Shown: piece after piece, positions 1 to 9,145 of the stretch
How positions within the stretch are numbered: the first letter of the stretch is position 1
Layout of the letters: the number at the start of each line of letters is the position of its first letter
Assembly: GCA_035390885.1 (NCBI GenBank)
Contig: DAOOUW010000003.1
Location: 1 to 64,000, forward strand
Source: JAOAFT01 sp035390885
Lineage (GTDB): Bacteria > Bacteroidota > Ignavibacteria > UBA10030
DNA: 64,000 bases
Direction of reading: 5' to 3'
Made by a program: the position numbers and the translations under genes
Notes under the pieces: generated by a model
Told to the model about the DNA's origin: nothing
The model's input: only the letters and a program-made list of their open reading frames with translations
Databases searched by the model: none

Positions 1-1
1 G

Positions 2-1318
2 TATGCTGTAAAAGGCGGAATGTTTAGCGTTGTCATCACAGAATTGATTCAATTCCTTGTTATGACTGTTGCTTCTCTTGCCGTAGGAATTGTTGCTATC
101 AATGCAGTATCTCCAGATATGCTTGCTGCTGTTATTCCTGAAGGATGGAAAGATATTTTCTTCGGCTGGACATTGAATTTAAATTGGAATGGAATCATGG
201 ATTCCGTAAATGCTAAAATTCAAAGTGATGGATACGAACTTTTTGGAATCTTTTTCATCTTGGTACTTTTTAAAGGATTCCTTGTAAGCGCTGCAGGACC
301 AGCTCCTAATTATGATATGCAGCGCATCCTTGCCACTCGTTCTCCAAAAGAAGCTGCAAAAATGAGTGGCTTGGTATCGGTTGTGCTCTTCTTTCCTCGC
401 TTTATGATGATTGCTGGTTTGACAGTTCTTGCACTTGTTTTTTTAATGCCGCAGCTCAATGCTATGGGAAGCGCAGTTGACTTCGAAATGATTTTGCCGT
501 TAGCGCTTCGTAATCTTATTCCTGTTGGATTAGTTGGAATTCTCTTAGCCGGATTTTTAGCGGCGTTCATGTCAACTTACGCTGCAACTATCAATGCAGC
601 TCCCGCTTATGTTGTAAATGATATCTACAAAAAATTTATTAATCCTAATGCGTCAGAAAAAAAATATGTGCACTTAAGCTATATCGTTACAATTGCTTTT
701 GTACTCCTTGGTTTTCTCATTGGGATTCTTGCAGGTTCCATAAATCAAGTTACATTATGGATTGTTAATGCGCTCTGGGGTGGTTACACTGCCTCGAATG
801 TTCTTAAATGGTATTGGTGGCGATTGAATGGTTATGGTTATTTTTGGGGAATGGTTGTAGGAATTGCTGCATCCCTCGTTCTACCAGTTGCCTTTCCACA
901 CCTTCAAGCACTTTATGCTTTTCCTTTCATCCTCGCTTTTTCACTCGTCGGTTGTTTTGTTGGAAGCCTTCTTACCGAGCCCGAACCAGATGAAGTGCTG
1001 ATGAAATTCTACATTCAGGTCCATCCATGGGGCTTCTGGAAACCAGTGCTGAAGAAAGTTCAAGCGATCTATCCCGATTTTCAACCAAACAAGAATTTTA
1101 AATTAGATTCATTTAATGTTATCATTGGCATTATTTGGCAGACGACGCTTGTTATACTGCCAATTTCTATAGTGATACAAGAATTTACTTACTTTTGGAT
1201 AACTTTATTGATTTTAGTAATCACATCAACAATTTTAAAATTTACATGGTGGAACAAGCTCGATGAACTTGCAAAGGAATCCGATGTTGATCTTAGTAAA
1301 TTATCGAAAGCATCTTAA
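2..1318 (+). CDS. Sodium:solute symporter, C-terminal part (5' truncated by window edge)
   Basis: The reading frame is open to the window edge and begins mid-protein (YAVKGGMFSVVITELIQF, the membrane motif typical of the SSS family), so the ATG at 20 is internal, not the start. About eight or more hydrophobic segments follow, with a conserved SSS stretch near NYDMQRILATRSPKEA and a cytoplasmic C-terminus ending in SKAS. Known role of the family: sodium-coupled uptake of sugars or other small solutes across the inner membrane. The next gene, 14 bases downstream on the same strand, is a GH130-type phosphorylase, so the substrate is probably an oligosaccharide such as a mannoside; that is inference from context only. 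Confidence 0.9.
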   Translation, partial: YAVKGGMFSVVITELIQFLVMTVASLAVGIVAINAVSPDMLAAVIPEGWKDIFFGWTLNLNWNGIMDSVNAKIQSDGYELFGIFFILVLFKGFLVSAAGPAPNYDMQRILATRSPKEAAKMSGLVSVVLFFPRFMMIAGLTVLALVFLMPQLNAMGSAVDFEMILPLALRNLIPVGLVGILLAGFLAAFMSTYAATINAAPAYVVNDIYKKFINPNASEKKYVHLSYIVTIAFVLLGFLIGILAGSINQVTLWIVNALWGGYTASNVLKWYWWRLNGYGYFWGMVVGIAASLVLPVAFPHLQALYAFPFILAFSLVGCFVGSLLTEPEPDEVLMKFYIQVHPWGFWKPVLKKVQAIYPDFQPNKNFKLDSFNVIIGIIWQTTLVILPISIVIQEFTYFWITLLILVITSTILKFTWWNKLDELAKESDVDLSKLSKAS

Positions 1319-1332
1319 CAGAGACAAATGCT

Positions 1333-2517
1333 ATGACACGAGAAGAATTTAATAACAGAGTACAGCAGATATTCCAAGAGTATGACACACTTATTACACG
1401 AAAGAACATAAAACGATCAGCTTCTAACGGAATCGTCGAGCGGTATCAATATCCAATTCTTACCGCTGCCCACACTCCGCCATTCTGGCGCTACGATTTC
1501 GACTACAATACAAATCCGCATCTCTTAGAACGACTGGGAATTAACTCCACGTTCAATGCTGGAGCAGCAGAATTCAACGGAAAGATTCTTCTCATAGTTC
1601 GTGTTGAAGGCGCCGATCGAAAATCGTTTTTTGCCATCGCTGAATCCGAAAACGGCATTGATAATTTTAGATTCTGGGATTATCCAATTCAGTTATCCGA
1701 AACCTCAGAGCCAGACGTTAATGTATATGATATGCGAATAACTCATCACGAAGATGGTTGGTATTACGGATTATTTTGTACGGAACGGAAAGACCCTAAT
1801 GTTCCTCGAACCGACACATCATCTGCAATTGCGCAGTGCGGAATTGTTCGCACAAAAGATTTTCAACAATGGGATCGCCTACCGGATTTAATAACTCGTT
1901 CTCCACAACAACGGAATGTAGTTCTCCATCCTGAATTCATCCGAGGGAAATACGCTTTTTACACTCGTCCGCAAGACGGATTTATTGAAACTGGCTCAGG
2001 CGGTGGTATCGGCTGGGGACTCTCCGACAGCATGAATCCAGCAAAAATCGATAGTGAAATTATTATTGACGATCGCCAATACCACACAATCAAAGAAGTA
2101 AAAAACGGATTAGGTCCCACTCCAATTAAAACTGAAAAAGGGTGGCTCCAACTTGCTCACGGCGTGCGGAACACCGCAGCTGGATTGCGGTATGTTCTTT
2201 ATATGTTTCTCACCGATTTAAAAGATCCATCGAAGGTTATTGCACAACCCGGTGGTTATTTTCTTGCGCCAGATGGCGAAGAGCGCATTGGCGATGTATC
2301 GAATGTTCTCTTTAGCAACGGATGGGTAGCGAAAAGTAATGGCGAAGTACTTATTTATTATGCTTCCTCTGACACACGGTTGCACGTTGCTACTTCAACG
2401 ATCGAGAAACTTCTCGATTATGTACTGCATACGCCTGAAGATGGATTGAGAAGCGGTGTCTGTGTGCAGCAACGAGTTCAGCTAATCTCAAAAAATTTAA
2501 AAATCCTGAAAAAATAA
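1333..2517 (+). CDS. GH130-family glycoside phosphorylase (beta-mannoside type)
   Basis: A 394-residue cytoplasmic protein without signal peptide. It has the five-bladed propeller style of GH130, with the hallmark VYDMRITHHEDGWYYGLF around residues 136-153, whose Asp matches the proposed catalytic acid of GH130 phosphorylases, and conserved NSTFNAGAAEFNGKILLIVR near residue 75. GH130 enzymes reversibly phosphorolyse beta-1,4-mannosyl-glucose or mannobiose, giving mannose-1-phosphate. It follows the symporter by 14 bases and probably shares its transcript, suggesting uptake followed by phosphorolysis of a mannooligosaccharide. The exact substrate (mannosylglucose or mannobiose) cannot be settled by eye. 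A hairpin terminator follows the gene. Confidence 0.85.
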   Translation: MTREEFNNRVQQIFQEYDTLITRKNIKRSASNGIVERYQYPILTAAHTPPFWRYDFDYNTNPHLLERLGINSTFNAGAAEFNGKILLIVRVEGADRKSFFAIAESENGIDNFRFWDYPIQLSETSEPDVNVYDMRITHHEDGWYYGLFCTERKDPNVPRTDTSSAIAQCGIVRTKDFQQWDRLPDLITRSPQQRNVVLHPEFIRGKYAFYTRPQDGFIETGSGGGIGWGLSDSMNPAKIDSEIIIDDRQYHTIKEVKNGLGPTPIKTEKGWLQLAHGVRNTAAGLRYVLYMFLTDLKDPSKVIAQPGGYFLAPDGEERIGDVSNVLFSNGWVAKSNGEVLIYYASSDTRLHVATSTIEKLLDYVLHTPEDGLRSGVCVQQRVQLISKNLKILKK

Positions 2518-2539
2518 TTTTCACCTTGTAGGAAGATTG

Positions 2540-2586
2540 AATCTGATCTGTGTTTTGTTAATGTAGACACAGGCAGATTTTTTATT
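2540..2586 (+). terminator. Rho-independent terminator after GH130 gene
   Basis: Imperfect inverted repeat with AATCTG at 2540-2545 and CAGATT at 2574-2579, plus an inner CTGTGT/ACACAG pairing, followed directly by a run of T. It lies 22 bases after the GH130 stop codon and fits an intrinsic terminator for the plus-strand transcript. Confidence 0.7.
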
Positions 2587-2642
2587 TCGTACACGTAATT
2601 TGCATAAAATTATCTCACGCAGATAGCTCAGATAGTCATAAC

Positions 2643-2681
2643 GGTGGCTTTGATACGGCGATTCACCAATCCGAGCTGTCG
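2643..2681. repeat. Half copy of the REP-like palindrome (copy A)
   Basis: Contains GGTGGCTTTGATACG, the outer arm of the palindromic repeat found at seven other places in the window, then diverged sequence. It lies between the convergent GH130 and carA genes and is followed by a T-run. Confidence 0.5.
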
Positions 2682-2725
2682 TTTTTTTTATTCAGTTTCC
2701 AAGGCACCGGATACATTTGATAAGC

Positions 2726-3856
2726 TCATTCGGCGTTTGTTTGTTCAAGCAGGCGAATAAATTCCTCAAAAAGGTAATCACTATCGTGTGGACCCGGCGA
2801 TGCTTCTGGGTGGTACTGCACTGAAAATGCAGGATACAATCTATGACGGAGTCCCTCGTTCGTGTGGTCATTTAAATTGAGATGCGTTATCTCGACAGAG
2901 GAAGGATCGAGCGAATCCGGATCAACAGCAAATCCATGGTTTTGAGATGTAATTTCAATAGTATTTGTTACAAGATTTTTTACGGGATGATTCGCACCAC
3001 GATGTCCAAACTTTAATTTGTAGGTTCTTCCACCAAGCGCTAATGCAAGAAGTTGATGTCCTAAACAAATTCCAAAGATTGGTTTCTTGCCAAGGAGCAC
3101 ACGAATATTTTTTATTCCGTAGCGTACTGCTGAAGGGTCCCCGGGACCATTTGAAAGAAAGATTCCATCAAAATTCATCTCCAGAATTTTTTCCGCGGGA
3201 AAACTTGCGGGAAATACCGTAAGATCGCACCCATACGATGTGAGACGACGAAGTATATTAAACTTAACGCCGTAATCATATACAGCAATTTTCCATTTTC
3301 GTTCGGCGGACGAGCGAAGTGGGGCAAGTGCATAGGGAGTTGTATCAACTTTATTCCACTCATAAGGTTCTCTGGTCGTCACGACTTTGGCTAAATCCCA
3401 TCCTACCATTTGCTGCGATCGTTTTACTTTTTCTAACAAAACATCGTCGCTTTCACCAAGGGTGGAAATAATTCCTCGCATTGCTCCAACGGATCGAATC
3501 ATTTTTGTGAGCATCCTGGTATCGATTCCTTCAATACCAATGATGCTGTGTTCTGTGAGCCAATCCTCTAACGATTGCGTCGCACGAAAATTGCTGGGAT
3601 GATTGCTAAGCTCTTTCACTATAAATCCAGCCACTTGAGGTTTTGCAGACTCAAAATCCTCTGGATTTACGCCATAATTTCCAATCAGTGGATAGGTCAT
3701 TGTAACAATTTGACCTGCGTACGACGGATCGGTAATAATCTCTTGATATCCCGTCATACTGGTGTTAAAGACTACTTCGCCTGTCGTTTCACCTGTTGCT
3801 CCAAAAGATTCGCCGATGAATACAGCACCGTTTTCGAGTACTAATTTTGCTTCCAT
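2726..3856 (-). CDS. carA: Carbamoyl-phosphate synthase small subunit
   Basis: Glutamine-hydrolysing subunit of carbamoyl-phosphate synthase, supplying ammonia to CarB for pyrimidine and arginine synthesis. The N-terminal CPSase small-chain domain begins MEAKLVLENGAVFIGESFGA. The class I glutamine amidotransferase domain shows FGICLGHQLLAL with the nucleophilic Cys and VQYHPEASPGPHD with the catalytic His-Glu pair. The frame stays open 12 codons upstream to an ATG at 3892, but homology of the family begins at MEAK, so the start at 3856 is preferred; no strong Shine-Dalgarno is visible for either. About 376 residues is normal. carB is not adjacent in this window. Confidence 0.93.
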   Translation of the reverse strand: MEAKLVLENGAVFIGESFGATGETTGEVVFNTSMTGYQEIITDPSYAGQIVTMTYPLIGNYGVNPEDFESAKPQVAGFIVKELSNHPSNFRATQSLEDWLTEHSIIGIEGIDTRMLTKMIRSVGAMRGIISTLGESDDVLLEKVKRSQQMVGWDLAKVVTTREPYEWNKVDTTPYALAPLRSSAERKWKIAVYDYGVKFNILRRLTSYGCDLTVFPASFPAEKILEMNFDGIFLSNGPGDPSAVRYGIKNIRVLLGKKPIFGICLGHQLLALALGGRTYKLKFGHRGANHPVKNLVTNTIEITSQNHGFAVDPDSLDPSSVEITHLNLNDHTNEGLRHRLYPAFSVQYHPEASPGPHDSDYLFEEFIRLLEQTNAE

Positions 3857-4174
3857 ATATTTAAAGATATGAAGAAATGGGTGTGGTTGCAAAACAATTT
3901 TATCTTTTTATGGAACACTTTCACCGATGTAAATGTTATTACGTTAGGTCAAGAGAACTTGATTAAAAGTAGGAGGACATCTATATTGTATCATTATGAA
4001 GGCGCAGGAATATCGTTCAAAATTTCTTTTAAGCGAGCAATCAACAACGACATGTTGTTGTACCACAAGTTTGTGTTGAGGAACTCAACATCCTTTCTGT
4101 CTACAATTTACTTTTGTGCAAAAATTTAGTTTATCGGAAAGTATCTTTAACAAATAATTATTGCAGGATCAACT
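3857..4174. other. Divergent carA/cysE intergenic region with three short hairpins
   Basis: An AT-rich gap of 318 bases between divergent carA and cysE. It holds three small perfect inverted repeats: TCAAG-agaa-CTTGA at 3949-3962, a CAACAAC/GTTGTTG hairpin at 4042-4060 and TGTTGAG/CTCAACA at 4074-4090. It must contain promoters for both directions; the hairpins could be part of a cysE leader. No known riboswitch consensus was recognised, and a short open frame here (3869-4129) shows no protein-like features. Confidence 0.4.
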
Positions 4175-5032
4175 ATGGAAACAAATCTTCCTTATGATGA
4201 TATTCGTGATGAATTTATTTCTGCGCTGAAGCGACAGCGAGAGAACCACAATCTCGGCATCGAGTTAAAGAAAGAAGCACAGAATTTTATTGATACACTC
4301 CTGAGTATTCTCTTTCCGCACTTTTGTAAAGAAAATTGTCTAACAGAGAATGAGCTAAAAGCAAATCTGACACTTCTTGAGCGCGACCTCAAGCAAATTC
4401 TCCTTCCCATTCTTCAGAATACAACAATGAAGGAAAGTGAAATTGCGCGTCAGTTTATGGCATCGCTTCCACAAATCAATGAGATGCTCTGGAAAGATGC
4501 CGAAGCAATCTATGCCGGCGATCCTGCTGCGGAAAGCGTCGACGAAGTCATTCTTGCATATCCAGGATTCATTGCAATTGCAATGTATCGCGTTGCTCAC
4601 GAATTCTATAAAATGCGCATTCCCATTTTCCCTCGACTTATCACTGAATATGCTCACGAAAAAACCGGCATCGATATTCATCCGGGAGCGCAAATTGGTT
4701 GGTCGTTTGCAATCGATCACGGAACTGGCATTGTCATTGGCGAATCAACAATCATTGGAAACAACGTAAAAATTTATCAGGGTGTAACGCTTGGGGCGCT
4801 AAGCGTTGATAAAAAGCTTGCAAAATCGAAACGTCATCCAACAATTGAAGACAATGTTGTCATTTACGCACAGGCAGTCATCCTTGGCGGCGAGACCGTC
4901 GTCGGGCACCACAGCGTCATCGGTGGCAATGTGTGGCTGACGCATAGCGTGCCTCCGAACTCAGTGGTTTATCAGGAACAAGAAGCATCCGTCCACAGCA
5001 AAGAAGACCATAATGATTCGATGATATATTAG
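4175..5032 (+). CDS. cysE: Serine O-acetyltransferase
   Basis: Transfers acetyl from acetyl-CoA to L-serine, the first step of cysteine synthesis. An alpha-helical N-terminal half (about residues 1-160) precedes a left-handed beta-helix of hexapeptide repeats, for example IHPGAQIGWSFAIDHGTGIV, IGNNVKIYQGVTLGAL and ILGGETVVGHHSVIGGN. The catalytic DHGTGIVIGE motif is present. At 285 residues it resembles the long EpsC/SAT form used in Bacteroidota. cysK follows after about 30 bases, so the two form a cysteine synthesis operon. The C-terminus, the part that binds cysteine synthase in some species, ends DSMIY, which has the terminal aliphatic-aromatic character but not the classical Ile. Confidence 0.93.
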   Translation: METNLPYDDIRDEFISALKRQRENHNLGIELKKEAQNFIDTLLSILFPHFCKENCLTENELKANLTLLERDLKQILLPILQNTTMKESEIARQFMASLPQINEMLWKDAEAIYAGDPAAESVDEVILAYPGFIAIAMYRVAHEFYKMRIPIFPRLITEYAHEKTGIDIHPGAQIGWSFAIDHGTGIVIGESTIIGNNVKIYQGVTLGALSVDKKLAKSKRHPTIEDNVVIYAQAVILGGETVVGHHSVIGGNVWLTHSVPPNSVVYQEQEASVHSKEDHNDSMIY

Positions 5033-5065
5033 CATTTAATAATCACGATAGAAAGAAAATTGACA

Positions 5066-5980
5066 ATGAGAGCAAACTCAGTTTTAGAAACAATTGGTCA
5101 TACACCGCACATTCGACTTCAGCGCCTCTTTCCAAATACAGAAGTATGGGTAAAAGTAGAACGAACGAATCCCGGTGGAAGTTTGAAAGATCGAATTGCC
5201 CTTGCAATGATCGAAGAGGCTGAAAAACAAGGAATACTTAAGCCCGGCGGTATAATTATCGAACCAACATCTGGCAATACCGGAATCGGACTCGCAATGG
5301 TAGCGGCAGTAAAACGATATAAGATTATTCTTGTTATGCCCGATTCAATGTCCATCGAACGACGAAAGCTTTTAAAGGCATATGGCGCGCAACTTGAATT
5401 AACGCCAAGAGAGAAAGGAATGGCAGGCGCCATTCAACGCGCAGTGGAATTAGCCAAACAGACTCCAAACTCATGGATTCCGCAACAATTTGAAAATGAA
5501 ACCAATACTGCCATTCATCGCGCCACAACAGCACAAGAAATTCTTCAAGATTTTCCAGATGGAATTGATATATTCATTTCTGGAGTCGGTACAGGCGGAC
5601 ACATTACTGGATGCGCAGAGATACTAAAAAAACATTTTCCAAAACTCAAAGTATTCGCCGTTGAGCCATCGCTTTCTCCAGTACTCAGCGGTGGAAAACC
5701 AGCGCCTCATCCGATTCAAGGAATCGGAGCTGGATTTATTCCTAAAATTCTCAACGTATCCTTATTAGATGGCATTATTCAAATTGAAAAAGAAGAAGCT
5801 TACAAATACACTCGACGAGCGGCACAGGAAGAAGGACTGTTAATCGGAATTTCCAGCGGTGCTTCCCTTGCAGCAGTAGCAAAAAAGCTCCAAGAATTTC
5901 CACTTCAAGCTCGAATTCTTACGTTTGTTTATGATACTGGAGAACGATATCTATCAGTTGAATCCCTTTTCCCTTTTTAA
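5066..5980 (+). CDS. cysK: Cysteine synthase A (O-acetylserine sulfhydrylase)
   Basis: PLP enzyme that makes cysteine from O-acetylserine and sulfide. Visible motifs are NPGGSLKDRIALAMIEEA with the PLP-binding Lys, EPTSGNTGIGLAMVAAVKRY for the substrate loop, and GVGTGGHITGCAEIL for the phosphate-binding loop. The ATG at 5066 is chosen over a TTG two codons upstream; an AGAAAG sits ahead of it. About 304 residues is the family length. It is directly downstream of cysE, which supplies its substrate. A cysM-like preference cannot be excluded, but the neighbour argues for the CysK role. Confidence 0.92.
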   Translation: MRANSVLETIGHTPHIRLQRLFPNTEVWVKVERTNPGGSLKDRIALAMIEEAEKQGILKPGGIIIEPTSGNTGIGLAMVAAVKRYKIILVMPDSMSIERRKLLKAYGAQLELTPREKGMAGAIQRAVELAKQTPNSWIPQQFENETNTAIHRATTAQEILQDFPDGIDIFISGVGTGGHITGCAEILKKHFPKLKVFAVEPSLSPVLSGGKPAPHPIQGIGAGFIPKILNVSLLDGIIQIEKEEAYKYTRRAAQEEGLLIGISSGASLAAVAKKLQEFPLQARILTFVYDTGERYLSVESLFPF

Positions 5981-6179
5981 GAAGGGATAAATTTCCGGTA
6001 CTATCGATTACCTACAGGTTGTCTATCCCTACTGATGACAATGGTCAACTATATTTTGCATTAACAATTTGTCTAGGATTTTTTTTAATTTTTTTATTAC
6101 AACTTTTTAATGATGTTGCATATTCTAACAAAATAAGTCATTTTATAAGAAAATAAATGAATCAGCTGTAGCTTACATA

Positions 6180-6896
6180 ATGGCTAAATCAAATTCTCAA
6201 GACGACACAAAAATAATTCATTTCCTCTTTAAGGACCGGGATCGAAGCGATATTTTAAAAAATCCTGAACGAAAAGCAGTTGCTTTCTTAGTGCAACGTA
6301 TCCCAGGTTATATCAGTCCTAATATGCTCACTTTCATTGGATTTCTTGGGAGCATCGTAGTTACTGTAAGTTTTGCATTAGCAACATTCGTCCATCAATC
6401 ATATTTACTCATCGGGATACTTGGTTTTGCTCTTAATTGGTTTGGCGACTCGTTGGACGGAAGACTTGCATACTTTCGGAACAAACCTCGAAAGTGGTAT
6501 GGCTTTGTTTTGGATATTACGATTGATTGGTTAACCTCGATTCTTATTGGAATTGGTTACATCATTTACGTCGATGGATTCGGAGAATGGTTTGGATTTG
6601 CATTTGTGGTGCTTTACGGTTGGGCAATGATTACGACTTTATTGCGTTACAAAGTTACCAATCAATATTCAATTGACTCCGGGATTCTTGGACCAACAGA
6701 AGTGAGACTAATTATTTGTCTTCTTCTCTTAAGCGAGGTACTGTTTAAAAATTCGATTGTGTATTTAACTTGCATAGCCTGTTGTATCTTATTCACGGTA
6801 AATATTATTAACACATTCAAATTGCTTCGAGATGCCGATGCTGTTGACAAAGAGAACAATCGCCTTTCGAAAGAACCTCCCACAAATCTTAACTAA
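6180..6896 (+). CDS. CDP-alcohol phosphatidyltransferase family protein
   Basis: Integral membrane enzyme family that joins a CDP-alcohol to another alcohol in phospholipid or inositol-phosphate synthesis. About six hydrophobic segments are visible. The signature DSLDGRLAYFRNKPRKWYGF continues to VLDITID, giving D-x2-D-G-x2-A ... G-x3-D-x3-D. The residue after the Ala, normally Arg, is Tyr here, so the usual DGxxAR reads DGRLAY; the four Asp residues are all kept. No specific substrate can be named. The gene stands alone between cysK and a convergent DUF6599-like gene; the gaps either side (about 200 bases each) show nothing I recognise. Confidence 0.8.
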   Translation: MAKSNSQDDTKIIHFLFKDRDRSDILKNPERKAVAFLVQRIPGYISPNMLTFIGFLGSIVVTVSFALATFVHQSYLLIGILGFALNWFGDSLDGRLAYFRNKPRKWYGFVLDITIDWLTSILIGIGYIIYVDGFGEWFGFAFVVLYGWAMITTLLRYKVTNQYSIDSGILGPTEVRLIICLLLLSEVLFKNSIVYLTCIACCILFTVNIINTFKLLRDADAVDKENNRLSKEPPTNLN

Positions 6897-7094
6897 AAAT
6901 TTGTGACTCTGTCGTAAGTGCAAAGTTATAGATTGCTTCCTACCAAAAATAATTTTTAACCGACTGAAATTAAACTTCCATCCGCCACATTTTTAATTCA
7001 CAAAACACAACGGAATTAGCTGTATTTCTTTTTCTCCAAAATAACTGACCCCCAGAATGTCCTTAAGCAATAGAGAAATATTCTTCGTTCACAT

Positions 7095-7940
7095 TCACTT
7101 CTTCGCTAAATTGTTCTGAATTTGCGACATAAGCATCTTAGCTTTTTGCATATCGCGAATATCGATTGCACCAACGAGTATGCTGCCGCATCGTTGGAGA
7201 AGCATTACGCCGATAACTGGATCTTTTACTTTTGTTGGTTTATCGAATGTAAGTAAGCTATCCTTCAAAAGCTTCGCATACTTTTTGACAGCCTCTTGCG
7301 CTTCGGCTTCCGATGAAAAATACACTGTAAACATTGTGCATTGCTGGTATGGCACAACAAAAGCAATATCGAAAAATTTGTAACCTAAAAAATCTCTATT
7401 TACATAGTACTCGCTGTGTGGTAATCGTTCTGCCTGAGGAAAGGCATCGAACTGCGCTGGCATTCTGGAATCTTGATGGAGAGCGGCAGCCACAGCATTC
7501 GCTATGGTCAGTAGAGCTTGTTGAACGTGCTGCCCTTTATCATTTGTTACAAGTTTAATATAAAATGGTCCTGACCAGAAATTCAACGCTCCTTCTTCAA
7601 TGTAACCCTCTCCGCCAATTGAGAGGAACTGCGCTTCCGGCGAACGTTCCTGTGTATACACGCCAAAAGCATTTTCAGCATTTCGGTGTCGGTAGAGTTC
7701 AACTCTAATGTATTGAATCAAAGAGTCGCTATACTCTGCTATCGCAAGCTCTTCGAAGTCATAGCTCAAGAACATTTCGGCAGCGCCATCGATGATATCA
7801 AAAAGATTGTTGGGAGTATAGACTTCCTCAAGAATTGTACGTTGAAAGCCAGGGATTTCTGGAAAGTAAGCCTCTTTATCCTGAGCTTGTGCTGGAGTTA
7901 GGGGAATAGAAAGCAACAATAACGCAAAAAATTTCTTCAT
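7095..7940 (-). CDS. Secreted DUF6599-like protein
   Basis: A 281-residue exported protein with a clear signal peptide (MKKFFALLLLSIPLTPAQAQ). The mature part carries YTPNNLFDIIDGAAEMFLSY, then ELAIAEYSD, GVYTQERSPEA and GALNFWSGPFYIKL, the pattern I associate with DUF6599 proteins of unknown function. No catalytic motif is seen. It starts 7 bases after the stop of the Fe-S aldo-keto reductase and is the last gene of the murA run, so it is likely co-transcribed and periplasmic. The family name is from memory and could be wrong; secretion is well supported. Confidence 0.7.
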   Translation of the reverse strand: MKKFFALLLLSIPLTPAQAQDKEAYFPEIPGFQRTILEEVYTPNNLFDIIDGAAEMFLSYDFEELAIAEYSDSLIQYIRVELYRHRNAENAFGVYTQERSPEAQFLSIGGEGYIEEGALNFWSGPFYIKLVTNDKGQHVQQALLTIANAVAAALHQDSRMPAQFDAFPQAERLPHSEYYVNRDFLGYKFFDIAFVVPYQQCTMFTVYFSSEAEAQEAVKKYAKLLKDSLLTFDKPTKVKDPVIGVMLLQRCGSILVGAIDIRDMQKAKMLMSQIQNNLAKK

Positions 7941-7947
7941 ACTTCAC

Positions 7948-9135
7948 CTATGCTAAAAATTCAATTGGTACATTTTCTAATCGAGCGACATCTTTTACTC
8001 TTTCACTAATTGGTAAATTCTTTACACAATGAGCGCTACAGATATCGCACGATTTACAAACTTGAAATTCTTCTTTTCCCTCATCAACGATTTCTCGCGC
8101 CTTCAGCGTGGCTCCATATCCATACGTGTACATATAGGCGCGCATCGCATCCGGTAGAATCGAGAGATGGTAACGGCACGATTGAATACATTGCTCGCAT
8201 CCGTCGCACGCCATTCCTTTGCTTTGTGTGTCAGGAATCAGTGAAGCTCGTTCCTCATCTGTCAATGTAATATCATAGTTCACACTTATATTCTCTTGAA
8301 GATGTTCGAACGCCGTTAGCCCAGCGATGCATGTTGTAACAGCTGGATCTTCTAAAACCCATTTTAGGGCAGCTTTATAATTAACCGGTTTCGTCCTTTC
8401 CTTATCATAGTACCCGCCAGCCATCGTCTTCATCGCAATAATCCCGATTCCAGCTTTCGACGCCGCAGCAGTTACCTCTCTTAACCTTTTCGGATTTTGA
8501 TTTTGAAAATTTATAGATGCTAAGACAACATCGTGAATACCTTCTTCCGTGACAGCTTCTAGAACTCCTTCGACATTCCTGTGCGTCGAGACTCCGATGA
8601 AGTGTGTTTTACCAGACTTCTTCGCTTCTTCGAGTGCAGCAAGCATCTCAGGATGATATGCTTCTTCTTGTGTAGAAATTCCATGCAAATAGAGAATATC
8701 GACGTAATCGGTTTTTAGTCGCTTGAGACTGATATCGAGTCGATTCAAGAATGCTTCTTTTGTTGAGGCTGGTCCAATGGTACCTTTCGTTCGGTCATGT
8801 TCCGCTGGTTTAATTTTTGTGGCAAGAATATAGGATTTGCGCGGTACCTTCGATAGCACTTCACCGATCATTTCTTCGTTTCGTCCATTTTGATATGAAT
8901 GCGCTGTGTCGAAATGTGTAATGCCGGCGTCATACGCCGCGCGGAGTAGCGCCGGATTATTTGCAAGCATCACTCCGTAACTAATGACGGGAATTCTTAA
9001 ACCTGTTTTTCCTAAAACTCGAGTAATCGGTTTCTTCTTTTTATCCTTTGATTGTGCAAACGATATCGGCACGCTCAATGCCGCCGCTGTGCTGAGTGTT
9101 GCTTTCAAAAATTTTCTTCTGTCAAATTCTTCCAT
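7948..9135 (-). CDS. Tat-exported aldo/keto reductase with ferredoxin-like Fe-S domain
   Basis: Begins with a twin-arginine signal (MEEFDRRKFLKATLSTAAAL), so it is predicted to be exported folded with cofactor. An aldo/keto reductase barrel follows, with the catalytic set in FDTAHSYQNGRNEEMIGE (Asp, Tyr), ATKI (Lys) and YLHGIS (His). The C-terminus holds two C-x2-C-x2-C-x3-C clusters at about residues 310-320 (CDGCEQCIQSC) and 360-370 (CKSCDICSAHC), able to bind two 4Fe-4S clusters. The start at 9135 is chosen because AAAGGA lies 6 to 9 bases upstream and the Tat motif begins there; upstream in-frame ATGs overlap the previous gene. The substrate is unknown; periplasmic redox repair or carbohydrate oxidation are guesses. 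Confidence 0.85.
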   Translation of the reverse strand: MEEFDRRKFLKATLSTAAALSVPISFAQSKDKKKKPITRVLGKTGLRIPVISYGVMLANNPALLRAAYDAGITHFDTAHSYQNGRNEEMIGEVLSKVPRKSYILATKIKPAEHDRTKGTIGPASTKEAFLNRLDISLKRLKTDYVDILYLHGISTQEEAYHPEMLAALEEAKKSGKTHFIGVSTHRNVEGVLEAVTEEGIHDVVLASINFQNQNPKRLREVTAAASKAGIGIIAMKTMAGGYYDKERTKPVNYKAALKWVLEDPAVTTCIAGLTAFEHLQENISVNYDITLTDEERASLIPDTQSKGMACDGCEQCIQSCRYHLSILPDAMRAYMYTYGYGATLKAREIVDEGKEEFQVCKSCDICSAHCVKNLPISERVKDVARLENVPIEFLA

Positions 9136-9145
9136 AATTTTTCCT

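Noticed and set aside
3869..4129. An 86-codon open frame on the plus strand between carA and cysE
   Set aside because: It overlaps the carA N-terminus, has no good ribosome-binding site and its product (KKWVWLQNNFIFLWNTF-like start) shows no family resemblance.
3857..4174. SAM or other riboswitch upstream of the cysteine operon
   Set aside because: No recognisable conserved core (such as the SAM-riboswitch CTTATCNAGAG) was found; only short hairpins.
5970..5987. TCCCTT/AAGGGA hairpin over the cysK stop codon
   Set aside because: Only six base pairs, overlaps the coding end and is not followed by a T-run, so it is not a convincing terminator.
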